Notes: generated from the letters alone by a model not told the origin. A DNA stretch of 64,000 bases from Corynebacterium minutissimum (GCF_000988205.1 NZ_LAYQ01000016.1:1-64000), one strand, 5' to 3'. Counted from the first letter of the stretch, positions 27,472 to 40,235 are shown. Numbers and translations are program-made.

Positions 27472-28485
27472 TCACGCCCGGTTCGGGCCCTGGCGGATCT
27501 CGTTGCGGACGCGGATGACAGCCTGGTCTGGGACGGGCGGTACCAGCAGCTCGAGGGATTCCTCGGTGGTGGCCGTCCATGCGGAGACGTACAGCACGAC
27601 GCGCCAGACCAAGTACATGACCACCATGAGAACAATGACGGGGCCGAACACGGCGCCTGCCGGGTTGCCCGCCGCGGAGGACATGATGACGGTGGACAGC
27701 TGCTTGATTACCTCAAAGAGCACCGCACCAATGGCCGCGCCCATTAGTCCCGACTTGGTGGGCACCTTCGTGCGCGGCAGGAAGGCCACCATCCACCAGA
27801 AGACGAGGAAGTTTGCGATAAGACCGATCACGATGCCGGCGATGACGAGTACGGCGCCCATGCCGGGGAAGGACTCGATGCCAACCCACTCGAAAATCTT
27901 TTGGGTCAGTCCGGAAGAACCCGCCGCCGTCACGCCGAAGGCGATAACCATGGCCACGAGCAGGCCGATGAGGCCCAGCAGGTCGCTGAGCTTCTTGGTC
28001 ACAAAATTGCCCGGGGCGTCAGTCGGATCCTGCATCCACATCGCCGAAATGCCGATGCGCAGGTTGTTCATCCAGCCCAGCCCGGACCACAGGGTGGTCA
28101 GGCCACCGATGCCGTACATCGCGCCGCGCTGTTCAATCGCGGTATGCAGAATCTGCGTAATCGAATCCCCCAGATCGCCAGACACGGAGTTCGCGATCTG
28201 CTCCTCCAGTTGCTGCATGAGATCTGGGCGATTAGCCAACACGGTGGCGATGGCTGCCACCGTGAGCATGAAGATGGGGAAGATAGCCAGAACCGAGAAA
28301 TACGTAATGCCGGCCGCGAACTGGTTGCCGCCTTGGCTGCCGTAGCGGTCCAGCATCTTCATGATGTGATCAATGAAGCCGGACTTCTCGCGGACTTTAT
28401 CTACCGCGCCCGGCTCATCGGCATTAGCACGCTCGATGCCGTAGTCATCGGTCTTTTTCTCATCGGGTTGAGTCGTTGGCGCCAC
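27472..28485 (-). CDS. YihY/BrkB-family inner membrane protein
   Basis: A 337-residue polytopic membrane protein of the YihY/UPF0761 family with about six hydrophobic helices. Signatures: NQFAAGITYFSVLAIFPIFML, GIGGLTTLWSGLGWMNNLR and GAVFGPVIVLMVVMYLVWRVVL. GTG 28485 starts it. The protein stops at RQGPNRA, but the neighbouring frame continues GPEPGVTLGAGAALGAAAAG to LLRRK (stop at 27406-27404), a hydrophobic tail that family members commonly have. A one-base loss in the GGGCCC run at 27485-27490 would explain this, so the true end may be 27404. Substrate is unknown. Confidence 0.85.
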   Translation of the reverse strand: MAPTTQPDEKKTDDYGIERANADEPGAVDKVREKSGFIDHIMKMLDRYGSQGGNQFAAGITYFSVLAIFPIFMLTVAAIATVLANRPDLMQQLEEQIANSVSGDLGDSITQILHTAIEQRGAMYGIGGLTTLWSGLGWMNNLRIGISAMWMQDPTDAPGNFVTKKLSDLLGLIGLLVAMVIAFGVTAAGSSGLTQKIFEWVGIESFPGMGAVLVIAGIVIGLIANFLVFWWMVAFLPRTKVPTKSGLMGAAIGAVLFEVIKQLSTVIMSSAAGNPAGAVFGPVIVLMVVMYLVWRVVLYVSAWTATTEESLELLVPPVPDQAVIRVRNEIRQGPNRA

Positions 28486-28559
28486 AGGCTTTCCCCTTTT
28501 TATGAATTACAGAAATAAATTACAGAGTCCTCTACACAGTCTTCATCATGCTAACCAAC

Positions 28560-29599
<1,040 letters not shown>

Positions 29600-29641
29600 C
29601 TACTCTACTCTGCCGCCTCCGCCGGGGCGGCGCTGCGTCCG

Positions 29642-29833
29642 TTAAATCTTGCGGGAGGTCGGGCTAATAACATCCATCATGACAGCGAAACCGACCACCA
29701 TGAACGCGCCGCCAACACCCTGGAGGATGATCGGGCCAAGGAAGGCAAAGGACGGTCCGACGATGGTCCACCACCAGATACCCAGGGCAAGCAGAATAGC
29801 GCCGAGGACAAAGTAGATGATTGCGCGGGTCAT
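29642..29833 (-). CDS. Small two-helix membrane protein
   Basis: A 63-residue protein with two hydrophobic helices (IIYFVLGAILLALGIWWW and FLGPIILQGVGGAFMVVGFAVMM), a Trp-rich turn between them and a basic C-terminus. AGGAG lies 6 nt before ATG 29833, so this start is preferred over ATG 29839. No known family is recognised. It lies between xthA and trpS on the same strand. Confidence 0.65.
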   Translation of the reverse strand: MTRAIIYFVLGAILLALGIWWWTIVGPSFAFLGPIILQGVGGAFMVVGFAVMMDVISPTSRKI

Positions 29834-29898
29834 GAGCATCTCCTGCGAAATAGAAAAGGACGTTAAGACGGGATTATCGTACCACTACTTGGATTCGG

Positions 29899-30798
29899 CT
29901 ACTTGTACTCCACCAGAAGAGGAGAGTGATCGGACCAGCGCTCCTCCACCGTCGGTGCCTTCTCCACCCACGTGCGCTGCGCGCGGTCCAGCATAGACTT
30001 CGTGGCCGCTTGATAATCGATGCGCCACCCAGCGTCGTTATTGAAAGCCTGGCCGCGGTAGGTCCACCAGGTATAGGGCCCCTCAGCCTCCGGGTGCAGG
30101 CGCCTGGCGACGTCAAACCACTGCGGGTCCGCGGCCGCCTCCCAGGCGGTCTTGGTCTCATAATCCACCACGCCGAGCCAATCCCCGAGCCCCTTCTTCT
30201 CCTGCGGCTCATCATCCGGGAAGGAGCCAAAGACGCGGTCCATGAAGGCGCGTTCCTCCGGCAGGTGTCCGGACTTCTTCTCGTTGGGCTTGTTGTTCTT
30301 CAAGTCCTGGGCGCGGTGGCAGATGTTCCAGTCGCCGCCAATGACGGCCTCCGGATACGTCGCCGCCATCTCATCCAGAACGTCGGAGAATTCATCCAAG
30401 AACAGGTACTTCTCATCTTGCTTCGGGGAATCGGTATCGCCGGAGGGCAGGTACAAAGAGGCCACGCGCACGCCTTCCACGGTCGCGGCAATGAAGCGGC
30501 CGGATTCGGCGAAGGAGCCGAAGCCCACGGAGACGTCGCCAAGCGCATGCTTCGATAGGATGCCCACGCCCGCGCGACCTTTGGCGGCGGATTCGGCCTG
30601 TACCAGGTTCCATCCCGCCTCCAGAGCCGGGGCCAAGGCCTTCTGGGTCTGCTCGGGGTTGGCGCGTACCTCCTGCATGAGGACGACGTCGGCCGGCGTG
30701 GTCTCCAGCCACGCGTTCATGCCCGGGTTGTTCTCGTTGCGCTGTTTGCAGGCCGCGCGGATGCCGTTGACGTTGACGGAGGCGATGGTGAAACTCAT
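29899..30798 (-). CDS. xthA: Exodeoxyribonuclease III / AP endonuclease
   Basis: A 299-residue endonuclease/exonuclease/phosphatase-family DNA repair enzyme acting on abasic sites. Motifs: ASVNVNGIRAA, VVLMQEVRANPEQ (Mg2+ Glu), VASLYLPSGD, VIGGDWNICH (Asp/Asn), and GWRIDYQ followed by WSDHSPLLV (catalytic Asp-His). ATG 30798 (MSFTIASVNVNG) is the usual start; a longer in-frame ATG at 30822 is less likely. Confidence 0.94.
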   Translation of the reverse strand: MSFTIASVNVNGIRAACKQRNENNPGMNAWLETTPADVVLMQEVRANPEQTQKALAPALEAGWNLVQAESAAKGRAGVGILSKHALGDVSVGFGSFAESGRFIAATVEGVRVASLYLPSGDTDSPKQDEKYLFLDEFSDVLDEMAATYPEAVIGGDWNICHRAQDLKNNKPNEKKSGHLPEERAFMDRVFGSFPDDEPQEKKGLGDWLGVVDYETKTAWEAAADPQWFDVARRLHPEAEGPYTWWTYRGQAFNNDAGWRIDYQAATKSMLDRAQRTWVEKAPTVEERWSDHSPLLVEYK

Positions 30799-30808
30799 GC
30801 CGGTCAGT

Positions 30809-32053
30809 CTAACTCTGTTCAATAATCTTCACGGAAGGGGCTAGACGGCGCTTGTCCCACATGGTGACAAACCAGGTAAGAATGCCGGCCACGGCCAAAG
30901 CAGCACCGGCCAGCGCGGTGGAATTATAGGAGTAGCCCGCTCCCACGACCACTCCACCAATGGCAGCGCCGGCCGCGTTCGCGATGTTGAGGGCAGACTG
31001 GTTCAACGCCGCCGCGAGGGTCTGCGCATCCCCCGCCACGTTAACCAAACGCAGCTGCAACGACGGCACGAGGATGGAACCGAAGAAGGCCAAGACGCCG
31101 AAGACAATTGTGCCGGCCCACGCGTTGTGCGCCACGAAGTAGAAGGTCACGGACACACCAACCATGCAGATGAGCGCAAAAATGATGCCGAATTCCAGGT
31201 TGCGGTCCGCCAGCCAACCGCCGGCGACGTTACCGGTGGTCATGCCGATTCCATACGCCATGAGCACAAGCCACGTGTGGCTCGGGTCCATGCCGGCGAC
31301 GTCTGTCATGGTCCACGTGATGTAGGTATAAACGGCAAACATGCCGCCGAAACCCACGGTGCCGAGGAATACGGTGAGCAGGACCTGGCTGTTTTTCAGC
31401 GCGCCGAGCTCAGTAAACATATCCGTTTGCGGCATACGCGTCATGTGCGGGAAGAGGAAGAAGAGCAGCACCATCGTCAGCCCCGCGATGGCCACGACTA
31501 GGAAGTACGCCGCATGCCAGCCGAGCTCTTGGCCCAACGCCTGGGCTGCTGGCACACCAATCACGGTGGCAACGGACAGGCCCATGCCGACCATCGACAT
31601 GGCAAACCCCTGACGGCCCGGTGGGGCCATCGATACCGCCGCTAGGTTAGCTACCGAAAAGTACGCGCCGTGCGGCAGACCGGCGATGAAACGGGCCACG
31701 AGGAGGACTCCATAATTGGGTGCCACGGCCGTGAGCAGATTGCCTACGAGCAGAAAGCCAATGAGCAAGATAATCAGGCGGCGGCGCGGAAGCTTGCCCG
31801 TGAGTGCCGCGATGACCGGCGCTCCCACGACGACACCAAGCGCGTAGACGGAGATGACTACCGACGCCGTGTCTTCCGTAATGCCGAAATCATCCGCGAT
31901 GAGCGGCAGCAGGCCCATGGAGGTGAACTCCGTGGTACCGATGGCGAAAGCACCCAGCGCCATGGCGATCATGACGATGATGCGGCGCGTCGCGGAGATT
32001 TCCGTCTGGCGTGGGACGGGGCGGCGTTGGATACGGGTATTCATCGGTTTCAC
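30809..32053 (-). CDS. MFS transporter (DHA1/AraJ-like exporter)
   Basis: A 414-residue major facilitator with 12 predicted helices. Signatures: GAFAIGTTEFTSMGLLPLIADDF in helix 1, GAPVIAALTGKLPRRRLIILL (motif A), FIAGLPHGAYFSVA, and SMVGMGLSVATVIGVPAAQALGQ (motif C, antiporter type). These place it with AraJ/Cml-type drug or sugar exporters. Substrate is not determinable. The start is either GTG 32053 or ATG 32044. It ends about 10 bp before xthA, so the two may share a transcript. Confidence 0.88.
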   Translation of the reverse strand: MKPMNTRIQRRPVPRQTEISATRRIIVMIAMALGAFAIGTTEFTSMGLLPLIADDFGITEDTASVVISVYALGVVVGAPVIAALTGKLPRRRLIILLIGFLLVGNLLTAVAPNYGVLLVARFIAGLPHGAYFSVANLAAVSMAPPGRQGFAMSMVGMGLSVATVIGVPAAQALGQELGWHAAYFLVVAIAGLTMVLLFFLFPHMTRMPQTDMFTELGALKNSQVLLTVFLGTVGFGGMFAVYTYITWTMTDVAGMDPSHTWLVLMAYGIGMTTGNVAGGWLADRNLEFGIIFALICMVGVSVTFYFVAHNAWAGTIVFGVLAFFGSILVPSLQLRLVNVAGDAQTLAAALNQSALNIANAAGAAIGGVVVGAGYSYNSTALAGAALAVAGILTWFVTMWDKRRLAPSVKIIEQS

Positions 32054-32199
32054 GTGGGCAGACCTTAGTACTTCCCCTCCCGAGCTCGTAAGTCCAGCCG
32101 GAAAGGTTGTGCCAAGTACACAGACTTCCCCCGCTGGTGGTGCGAGTCACAGGGGGACCGGCACCGCGAGAAAATAAGACAGGTATCCTGTGAGGTTGA

Positions 32200-34410
<2,211 letters not shown>

Positions 34411-34412
34411 TT

Positions 34413-34491
34413 CTTCGTAGCATCATGTTTCCGACCGCCGCGCGTATCCCCTCCGTAGTGGAGCGCGCGGCGCCGTCGTTTTCCTACGAAG
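34413..34491 (+). terminator. Compound terminator after icd
   Basis: CGCCGCGCG (34436-34444) pairs with CGCGCGGCG (34464-34472) and is followed by CCGTCGTTTTCC. An outer stem, CTTCGTAG (34413-34420) with CTACGAAG (34484-34491), encloses it. The inner hairpin plus T run can terminate icd; the outer stem is an unusual extra. Confidence 0.7.
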
Positions 34492-34657
34492 ACGTCCTTA
34501 ACCACCAAGTCACCTTCGACGCCGCTGCGTGACGCGAGACATGGTCCCACCTCACGCTCTACCGGCGGTGTAACACCCCCTCCTCCTCCGATGCCATTGG
34601 GCAATTTCTCCGCTGCCTAAAATCAGGTGACTAGCGTCCCGTACAACCATGGGAGCA
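34492..34657. other. Non-coding spacer
   Basis: This 166-bp stretch between the icd terminator and the small membrane protein gene shows no credible gene, strong hairpin or promoter. A 35-codon frame starting at 34425 runs into it but overlaps the terminator and has no ribosome-binding site. Confidence 0.4.
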
Positions 34658-34840
34658 TCAGCTACGGTCGATGCCATCCACTTTTTGAATCTGGCGCTTC
34701 TTAGAAATGAAATAGGCTGATACCCAGAGAATCGTCGTAAGTAGGGCCGTCCGGACTACCCACATCAAGTCAGCAGAGGAATACCCCACCATAAGTACCG
34801 CGCCTATCGACAAAATCCAACCAGCCAAAAATGATTTCAT
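34658..34840 (-). CDS. Small membrane protein, possible immunity partner
   Basis: A 60-residue protein with two hydrophobic helices (SFLAGWILSIGAVLMVGYSS and MWVVRTALLTTILWVSAYFI) and a basic C-terminal tail (SKKRQIQK). ATG 34840 lies 13 nt after the stop of the upstream secreted-protein gene, and AGAGGTGTTGAG precedes it, indicating an operon. No database family is recognised. The size, topology and position immediately downstream of a small exported protein resemble bacteriocin immunity genes, but this is only an architectural argument. Confidence 0.5.
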   Translation of the reverse strand: MKSFLAGWILSIGAVLMVGYSSADLMWVVRTALLTTILWVSAYFISKKRQIQKVDGIDRS

Positions 34841-34853
34841 GCTCTCAACACCT

Positions 34854-35241
34854 CTACTTAGCGAGAATTGCATCCCAGTCGCAACTGGCGTAACCGTTTA
34901 GGCCACCCGCTACAACTCCGGTCGCAATTGCCTTAAGCATTCCTTGCACCGCCCAGCCCGCAGGAACACCAGCAACGGTCATCGCCACTAAGCATCTGTT
35001 CCATGCCTCCTGCTTCTCGGGAGATGCACCAGTTGCCACTCCTTCTGGCAATTTGCACGTAGCCGGATTGTTCGCACAGTCTTGGATGTAAGAGTCGGAG
35101 GGTTCAGTGGGAAACGGGTTGTTGTAGTTTTGCGCATGCGCAGTTGGAATCTTCACAAAGCCTGCCAGCATTACGCCAGCAATGACTACCGCGGTAGTCT
35201 TATGTTGTCGTGCAGGGGGGGCAGATCTTCATAATGCTCAT
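34854..35241 (-). CDS. Small secreted Cys-containing protein (bacteriocin-like), frameshift in G7 tract
   Basis: The clear frame (from ATG 35171) encodes a mature-type sequence after a signal peptidase site at AHA-QNY: four Cys residues (DCANNPATC, NRC, ASC) and a glycine/alanine-rich helix (GMLKAIATGVVAGGLNGYA). The signal peptide is completed only if the seven-base homopolymer at 35215-35221 is read as six: then MSIMKICPPARQHK joins TTAVVIAGVMLAGFVKIPTAHA from ATG 35241. The G7 tract is either a sequencing error or a phase-variable switch. Small exported proteins with a GxxxG helix next to a small membrane protein are typical of bacteriocin/immunity pairs. No known family is recognised. Confidence 0.5.
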
Positions 35242-35545
35242 GTGCTCAGGCTATCAATATGAGATTAGCCTCGCTATCCCTATTGGCAGATCTCTGTAGC
35301 CGACCATCAATTGAAGTCCGACAACGGCTTATGCAAACCCCTAACCTCATCAAAGGTTGTAAAAGCTACACCGCACAGCAAAAGAGAGAGTTTTTCAATC
35401 CACGGGAACCAAGCAACCACCGCCTCCGACTAGTAGTGCAGTTGATATCAGCGCCTGTCCATCGCCCGTCTTGAGTGCCCGAAAGCATTCACCCTCAGGC
35501 ACCCACTACGGGCCCTACCTGTACACACTGAAAAGAGCACTACAT
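35242..35545. other. AT-richer spacer before the PepSY gene
   Basis: About 300 bp without a credible gene. It is visibly more AT-rich than the flanks. It must hold the promoters for the divergent secreted-protein gene and the PepSY gene. A stretch at 35260-35278 (containing TTAGCCT) matches the DtxR consensus at 11 of 19 positions by my count, which is too weak to call. No strong hairpin was seen. Confidence 0.35.
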
Positions 35546-36913
35546 ATGAGTCGGACGGCTCTGCGATCTTTCATTCAGCGCATTCACTTTTACGGCGGTA
35601 TGTTCGTCGGCCCCTTCATCCTCGTTGCGGCATTGACTGGCTGTCTCTATGCCATGGCACCCACCCTGGAGAAGGTGGTGTACCGCGACGTCATGACCGT
35701 TCCGGCGGTCGAGCACCCCGTGAGCTTGGAGGAACAAATCCAGGCCGCGCAGCACAAACAGCCTGACATGCCGGTCACGCAGGTCTGGCCGGCCACGACA
35801 CCGACGGATTCGACGCGCGTGCTGGTTTCCGATGACAGCATCGACGAAAGCCTCCAGCGCACCGTCTTCATCAATCCTGCCAACGCCGAGGTCATCGGGG
35901 ACTACCCCACCTACTCGGGCCTGGGTGAGATGCCGCTGCGCCGCTGGATTTCCTCCCTGCACGAAAGCTTCCACTTGGGCAAGGTCGGTGAGCTCTACTC
36001 GGAGCTGGCTGCTTCTTGGCTGTGGGTCATGGCCTGTGGCGGTCTTTATATGTGGTGGATTCGCCGCCGCCCGAAGAACAAGGCAACCGCGAACGCAGCG
36101 CAGCAGCAGCCCAAGCGCTCTGCCCGCTGGAAGGCCACCCGCCTGCATTCCACTGTTGGCGCCTGGATCTTCATCGGCCTGCTTGGCCTCTCTGCCACCG
36201 GTATCACGTGGTCGGGACTGGCCGGCGGGAACGTCGATTCCCTCGTCGAGCGCATGAACTGGAAGGCCACCCCCATCGAGACTGCCCTCCCCGGCACCAC
36301 CGCTGAAACGCATGAGCACACCGGCCATGAAGGACATGAAGGTCATGGGGTTGGAGGGGCGTGGTCAAGCGCGAACGTGGCTGCCGAGGCCGAACGCGTC
36401 CTCGCCACCGGCCGCGCCGAGGGACTGACCGGACCGCTGCGCCTCTACCCGCCGGAGGACGCCAACTCCGCCTGGCAGGTCAGCGAACGCTGGGTGGAAT
36501 GGCGCACCACCTCCGATGCAATTTCGGTAGATGGCACTACCGGCGACGTCATCGACCGCCAGCCTTTCTCCAGCCTGCCGCTGTTTAGCAAGCTCAGCAG
36601 CTGGGGCATCTACCTGCACATGGGCATCATGTTCGGACTGCCGCTGCAGATTGCGCTCCTCGCCTTGGGTCTCGCCACCGCCGCTCTCGTAGTACTGGGG
36701 TACTACATGTGGTGGAAACGTCGCCCACGCTTCCTCCCGACTGCCCACTTTTCCTGGGCCACCACAGGGTTGGGCGCGCTTTTCGCCGCCACCGTGGGCG
36801 TCTTCCTGCCGCTTTTGGGAATCACTTTGGCAGCGTTCCTGATTCTCGATGTCACCCTTGTGAACCGTGCCACCGCCCCGCGCAGGGAACGCACGCCAAT
36901 CCCGGTCGGATAA
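35546..36913 (+). CDS. PepSY-associated transmembrane protein
   Basis: A 455-residue PepSY-TM protein, a family linked to iron/heme or metal reduction at the membrane. Features: first helix FIQRIHFYGGMFVGPFILVAALTG, RWISSLHESFHLGKVGE, WLWVMACGGLYMWWIRRR, a histidine-rich loop (THEHTGHEGHEGHG, about residues 256-270) likely to bind metal, WGIYLHMGIMFG and VLGYYMWWKRRP. Start ATG 35546 begins just before the first helix; a TTG start 75 nt upstream is possible. It precedes the M3 peptidase by 52 bp. Metal specificity is not shown by sequence. Confidence 0.83.
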   Translation: MSRTALRSFIQRIHFYGGMFVGPFILVAALTGCLYAMAPTLEKVVYRDVMTVPAVEHPVSLEEQIQAAQHKQPDMPVTQVWPATTPTDSTRVLVSDDSIDESLQRTVFINPANAEVIGDYPTYSGLGEMPLRRWISSLHESFHLGKVGELYSELAASWLWVMACGGLYMWWIRRRPKNKATANAAQQQPKRSARWKATRLHSTVGAWIFIGLLGLSATGITWSGLAGGNVDSLVERMNWKATPIETALPGTTAETHEHTGHEGHEGHGVGGAWSSANVAAEAERVLATGRAEGLTGPLRLYPPEDANSAWQVSERWVEWRTTSDAISVDGTTGDVIDRQPFSSLPLFSKLSSWGIYLHMGIMFGLPLQIALLALGLATAALVVLGYYMWWKRRPRFLPTAHFSWATTGLGALFAATVGVFLPLLGITLAAFLILDVTLVNRATAPRRERTPIPVG

Positions 36914-36965
36914 TTTAGTGAAAGCCATCACATAGGGCGGAGCTTATTAGGTACGGTAGTTTCTT

Positions 36966-39035
36966 ATGACTAACCCACTACTGACACCTTCCACGCTGCC
37001 CTACCAGCTCCCGCCGTTTGCGGAGATCAAGGTCGAGCACTACCGCCCCGCCTTCGACGAAGCACTCGCGCTTCACGACGCCGAAATCGCCTCCATCACC
37101 GACAACCCCACCACGCCTACGTGGGAAAACACCGTGGAGGCGCTCGAGCGCTCCGGGCAGGACCTCGACCGCGTCATGGCGGTCTTTGGCAACCTCTCCG
37201 GCACCGACGTCACCGATGAAATGGAGGAGATCGCCGCCGACATCTACCCGCGCCTGTCCGCGCACTATGACGCGATCTACCAGAACGAGGTGCTCTACGC
37301 GCGCATCAAGGAGGCCACGCCGCCTGCCGACGACGCGGAAGGCCAGCGCCTCCACGAGCACCTCCTGCGCACCTTTGCCCGCAAGGGTGCCGACCTCGAC
37401 GCGGCCGGCAAGGCCCGCCTGTCCGAGATCAACCAGCGCCTCTCCGCGCTCTCTGAAGAATTCGGCCGCAACCTCATGGCGTCTACCCGCGAGCGCGCGG
37501 TCTCCTTCACCGAGGAAGAACTCGAGGGCCTGCCCGCCGAACGCATCGCCTCCGCCAAGGCCGATGCCGAAGCACTAGGCCGCGAGGGCTTCGTCATCCC
37601 GCTGGAGTTGCCGACCGTGCAGTCCGAGCTGAGCCGTCTGGCGCGGGAGGATGCGAGGGGGAGGCTGTATGGGGCGTCGACAAGCAGGGGCTCCGAGAAC
37701 AACATCCCGGGGCTCATCGAGGCCGTGCAGCTGCGCGCCGAGCGAGCCGAGCTGCTGGGCTTTGCCACGCATGCCGACTACGTCATCGCCGAAGAAACCG
37801 CCGCGACTGCCGACGCCGCCCGCACCATGCTCTTCGACCTCGCCCCCGCCGCCGCGGCCAACGCCGAAGGCGAGCAGAAGCTCCTCACGGAGGAAGCAAC
37901 GCTCAACGGCCAGGGTTTCAGCGCCGCGGACTGGCCTTATTGGGAATCCAAGGTCCGCGCCCGCGACTTCTCTCTCGATGAGGAGGAGCTGCGCAAGTAC
38001 TTCCCGCTGGACCAGGTCCTGGAGAAGGGCGTCTTCGCCGCCGCCGAGCGCCTCTACGGCATCACCGTTATCCCCCGCGATGACCTCGAGGGCTACGCGG
38101 AGGGGGTTCGCGTGTGGGAGGTGATTGACGGAGACGTCAATCACGTGAATAAGGACCCGCACGTAGATATCGACTCGCACGAGGATAAAGGAATCGGCCT
38201 TCTGCTCACCGACTACTTCGGGCGCCCCACCAAGCGCGGCGGCGCATGGATGAGCGAGTTCGTGGGGCAGTCCCGACTGCTGGAGCGCAAGCCGGTCATC
38301 GTCAACGTCATGGGCATCACCAAGCCCGCCGACGGCTCGCAGCCGCTGCTGAGCATGGACGAGGTCCGCACCGTCTTCCACGAATTCGGCCACGCCCTGC
38401 ACGGCCTGCTTTCCGACGTCCGCTACCCCACCTTCGCCGGCACCAACGTCCCGCGCGACTGGGTGGAGTTCCCCTCGCAGATCAACGAGAACTGGGCGCT
38501 CGATAAGAACTTGGTCAAGGAGTACGCCCGCCACGTCGAGACGGGCGAACCTATTCCGGACGAGCTTCTCGACGCTATCTCCGCCGCCTCCGAGTTCGGC
38601 CAGGGTTTCGCTACCTCGGAGTATCTGGGAGCGTCGATCATCGACCTCGCGTGGCATTCCCTAAGTGCTGCCGAGGCCGCCAAGTTGGAGGCTACCCCGG
38701 AGGCCGTCGCCGAATTTGAGGCCGAAGCCCTGCGCGCGGCCGGGCTGGATAACGAGCTCATCGCGCCTCGCTACCGCTCGACCTACTTCAACCACATCTT
38801 CGCCGGCGGCTACTCGGCGGGCTACTACTCCTACCTGTGGGCCGAAGCGCTCGACGCCGATGGTTTCGAGTGGTTCAAAGAGCAAACCGACCTGCGCGAG
38901 GCCGGTCAGAAGTTCCGCGATGTCATCCTGTCGAAGGGCGCGTCTCGCGACTTCACGGAGGCCTACCGCGAGTTCCGCGGCCGCGACAAGGACGTCACGC
39001 CGCTGCTTAAGCGCCGCGGCCTCGCCGGCGCCTAA
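36966..39035 (+). CDS. M3-family oligopeptidase (Dcp/OpdA-like)
   Basis: A 689-residue zinc metallopeptidase with the HEFGH motif (His472, Glu473, His476) in VRTVFHEFGHALHGLLSD and the downstream zinc Glu in VEFPSQINENWA. The N-terminal LPYQLPPFAEIKVEHYRPAFDEAL is typical of Dcp/oligopeptidase A. It is cytoplasmic (no signal peptide) and degrades short peptides. The short stretch YGASTSRGSENN encodes one copy of the recurrent GCGTCGACAAGC word described in the findings. Confidence 0.93.
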   Translation: MTNPLLTPSTLPYQLPPFAEIKVEHYRPAFDEALALHDAEIASITDNPTTPTWENTVEALERSGQDLDRVMAVFGNLSGTDVTDEMEEIAADIYPRLSAHYDAIYQNEVLYARIKEATPPADDAEGQRLHEHLLRTFARKGADLDAAGKARLSEINQRLSALSEEFGRNLMASTRERAVSFTEEELEGLPAERIASAKADAEALGREGFVIPLELPTVQSELSRLAREDARGRLYGASTSRGSENNIPGLIEAVQLRAERAELLGFATHADYVIAEETAATADAARTMLFDLAPAAAANAEGEQKLLTEEATLNGQGFSAADWPYWESKVRARDFSLDEEELRKYFPLDQVLEKGVFAAAERLYGITVIPRDDLEGYAEGVRVWEVIDGDVNHVNKDPHVDIDSHEDKGIGLLLTDYFGRPTKRGGAWMSEFVGQSRLLERKPVIVNVMGITKPADGSQPLLSMDEVRTVFHEFGHALHGLLSDVRYPTFAGTNVPRDWVEFPSQINENWALDKNLVKEYARHVETGEPIPDELLDAISAASEFGQGFATSEYLGASIIDLAWHSLSAAEAAKLEATPEAVAEFEAEALRAAGLDNELIAPRYRSTYFNHIFAGGYSAGYYSYLWAEALDADGFEWFKEQTDLREAGQKFRDVILSKGASRDFTEAYREFRGRDKDVTPLLKRRGLAGA

Positions 39036-39124
39036 AGCCGAGTGCCGACTAGCTATCCACAGATTTCATCGGATGGCTAGTTCGGGGCTTGGGGGTGGGG
39101 TGGAGTGCTTTTAGGCTGCGGGGT

Positions 39125-40153
39125 ATGAGATTACAGACGTTCTTCGCCGCCCTCGGCCGCGCCATTGACCTGGTGGCCGAGTGCGCGGGCCTGTCTGAAT
39201 CTGACTTGGTGGCCCTCGGCGCCACGCCTGCCGACGCCACCGTGTTCCTCTCCCTCCACCACACCTACTTCGGGTACACATCCTCGACGAAGAAGCAGCG
39301 CACGGCAGTGGAAGCCGCGCGCCGGCGCGGGCACGGGCTGGTGACCTTGCAGCTCATCGAGCACTTCGTTGCCAAAGTTCGGGACCACCACAAAGCGTGG
39401 GATTTGCGTGTGGAGCTATGCCAGACCAGCGCGGAGCTGGTGGAAAAGGTAGCGCGCAAAAAGCTGCGCCAGATGCGCAAGCCCCGCACGTATGCCGAGC
39501 GCGCCAAACTCACCCAGCATGGCAACGGTCTGGCCACGCTCACGGTCACCGCGGACTCGTTGCAGCTTACCGGCGTCTTCGAAGGCATCGACCAGGAACG
39601 CCCCGGCGAGAGTTTCTTGGAGAATCTGGACGGCGGTGGCGTCAAGACTGAGGTTGCCACCATGGCGGTCCTGCAGCTTGATGACTACGCCGAGCTGCTC
39701 AAGGGCAATACCGACAAGGACGGCGAAGAGTTCATCGTCCGCACCACCAGTGGCGCGACGATGACCGGATCGCAGCTGGTGGAGCGCGCTTTGCTGGACA
39801 AGGGGATCATCGTGGCGGTCAGCCGCGAGCATGGCCCGCTCGATGTGTTCCGCTTCCAGCGCTTCGCCACCGCCAAGCAGCGCCTCGCCTTGGCAGCAGA
39901 GAATCCTTGCTGCGCCTGGGAAGGCTGCAAGGTTCCCTTTGAGAAGTGCCAGATCCACCACATCAAGGCCTGGGCCCGCGGCGGGCCCACCAACATCCTC
40001 AACCTGGTGCCACTGTGCCCCTACCATAATGGCGTCAACGACGATGACCCCGATGCCCCGCCCTCACGCGGCCACATGGATCGCATCGGCGGGCGGGTGG
40101 CATGGATCCCGCCATACGACGCCGCGCCGGTCTTCACCAGCGCCTTCAACTAA
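39125..40153 (+). CDS. HNH endonuclease-domain protein (13E12 repeat-like)
   Basis: A 342-residue protein whose C-terminal part has the HNH fold: C-x4-C around NPCCAWEGCKVPFEKCQIHH, then IKAWARGGPTNILNLVPLCPYHN, with the His-His pair, Asn and final His. The N-terminal 250 residues are the helical DUF222-like region typical of the mycobacterial 13E12 repeat family. Such genes are abundant in actinobacteria, often near mobile DNA, and their target is unknown. ATG 39125 follows GCGGGG. The gene is not broken. Confidence 0.82.
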   Translation: MRLQTFFAALGRAIDLVAECAGLSESDLVALGATPADATVFLSLHHTYFGYTSSTKKQRTAVEAARRRGHGLVTLQLIEHFVAKVRDHHKAWDLRVELCQTSAELVEKVARKKLRQMRKPRTYAERAKLTQHGNGLATLTVTADSLQLTGVFEGIDQERPGESFLENLDGGGVKTEVATMAVLQLDDYAELLKGNTDKDGEEFIVRTTSGATMTGSQLVERALLDKGIIVAVSREHGPLDVFRFQRFATAKQRLALAAENPCCAWEGCKVPFEKCQIHHIKAWARGGPTNILNLVPLCPYHNGVNDDDPDAPPSRGHMDRIGGRVAWIPPYDAAPVFTSAFN

Positions 40154-40235
40154 CGCTTCAACAAACCTCAAGGTCATCTTGCGCACCAGTGTGCCCCGCT
40201 CCGCCAGGGCACTCTTCCAGCACTGTTTGGTCGTA

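Noticed and set aside
34425..34532. 35-codon frame after icd
   Set aside because: Overlaps the icd terminator, has no ribosome-binding site and no recognisable sequence.
35260..35278. DtxR-like site before the PepSY gene
   Set aside because: Only 11 of 19 positions match and the right half is poor; not convincing alongside the site before feoA.
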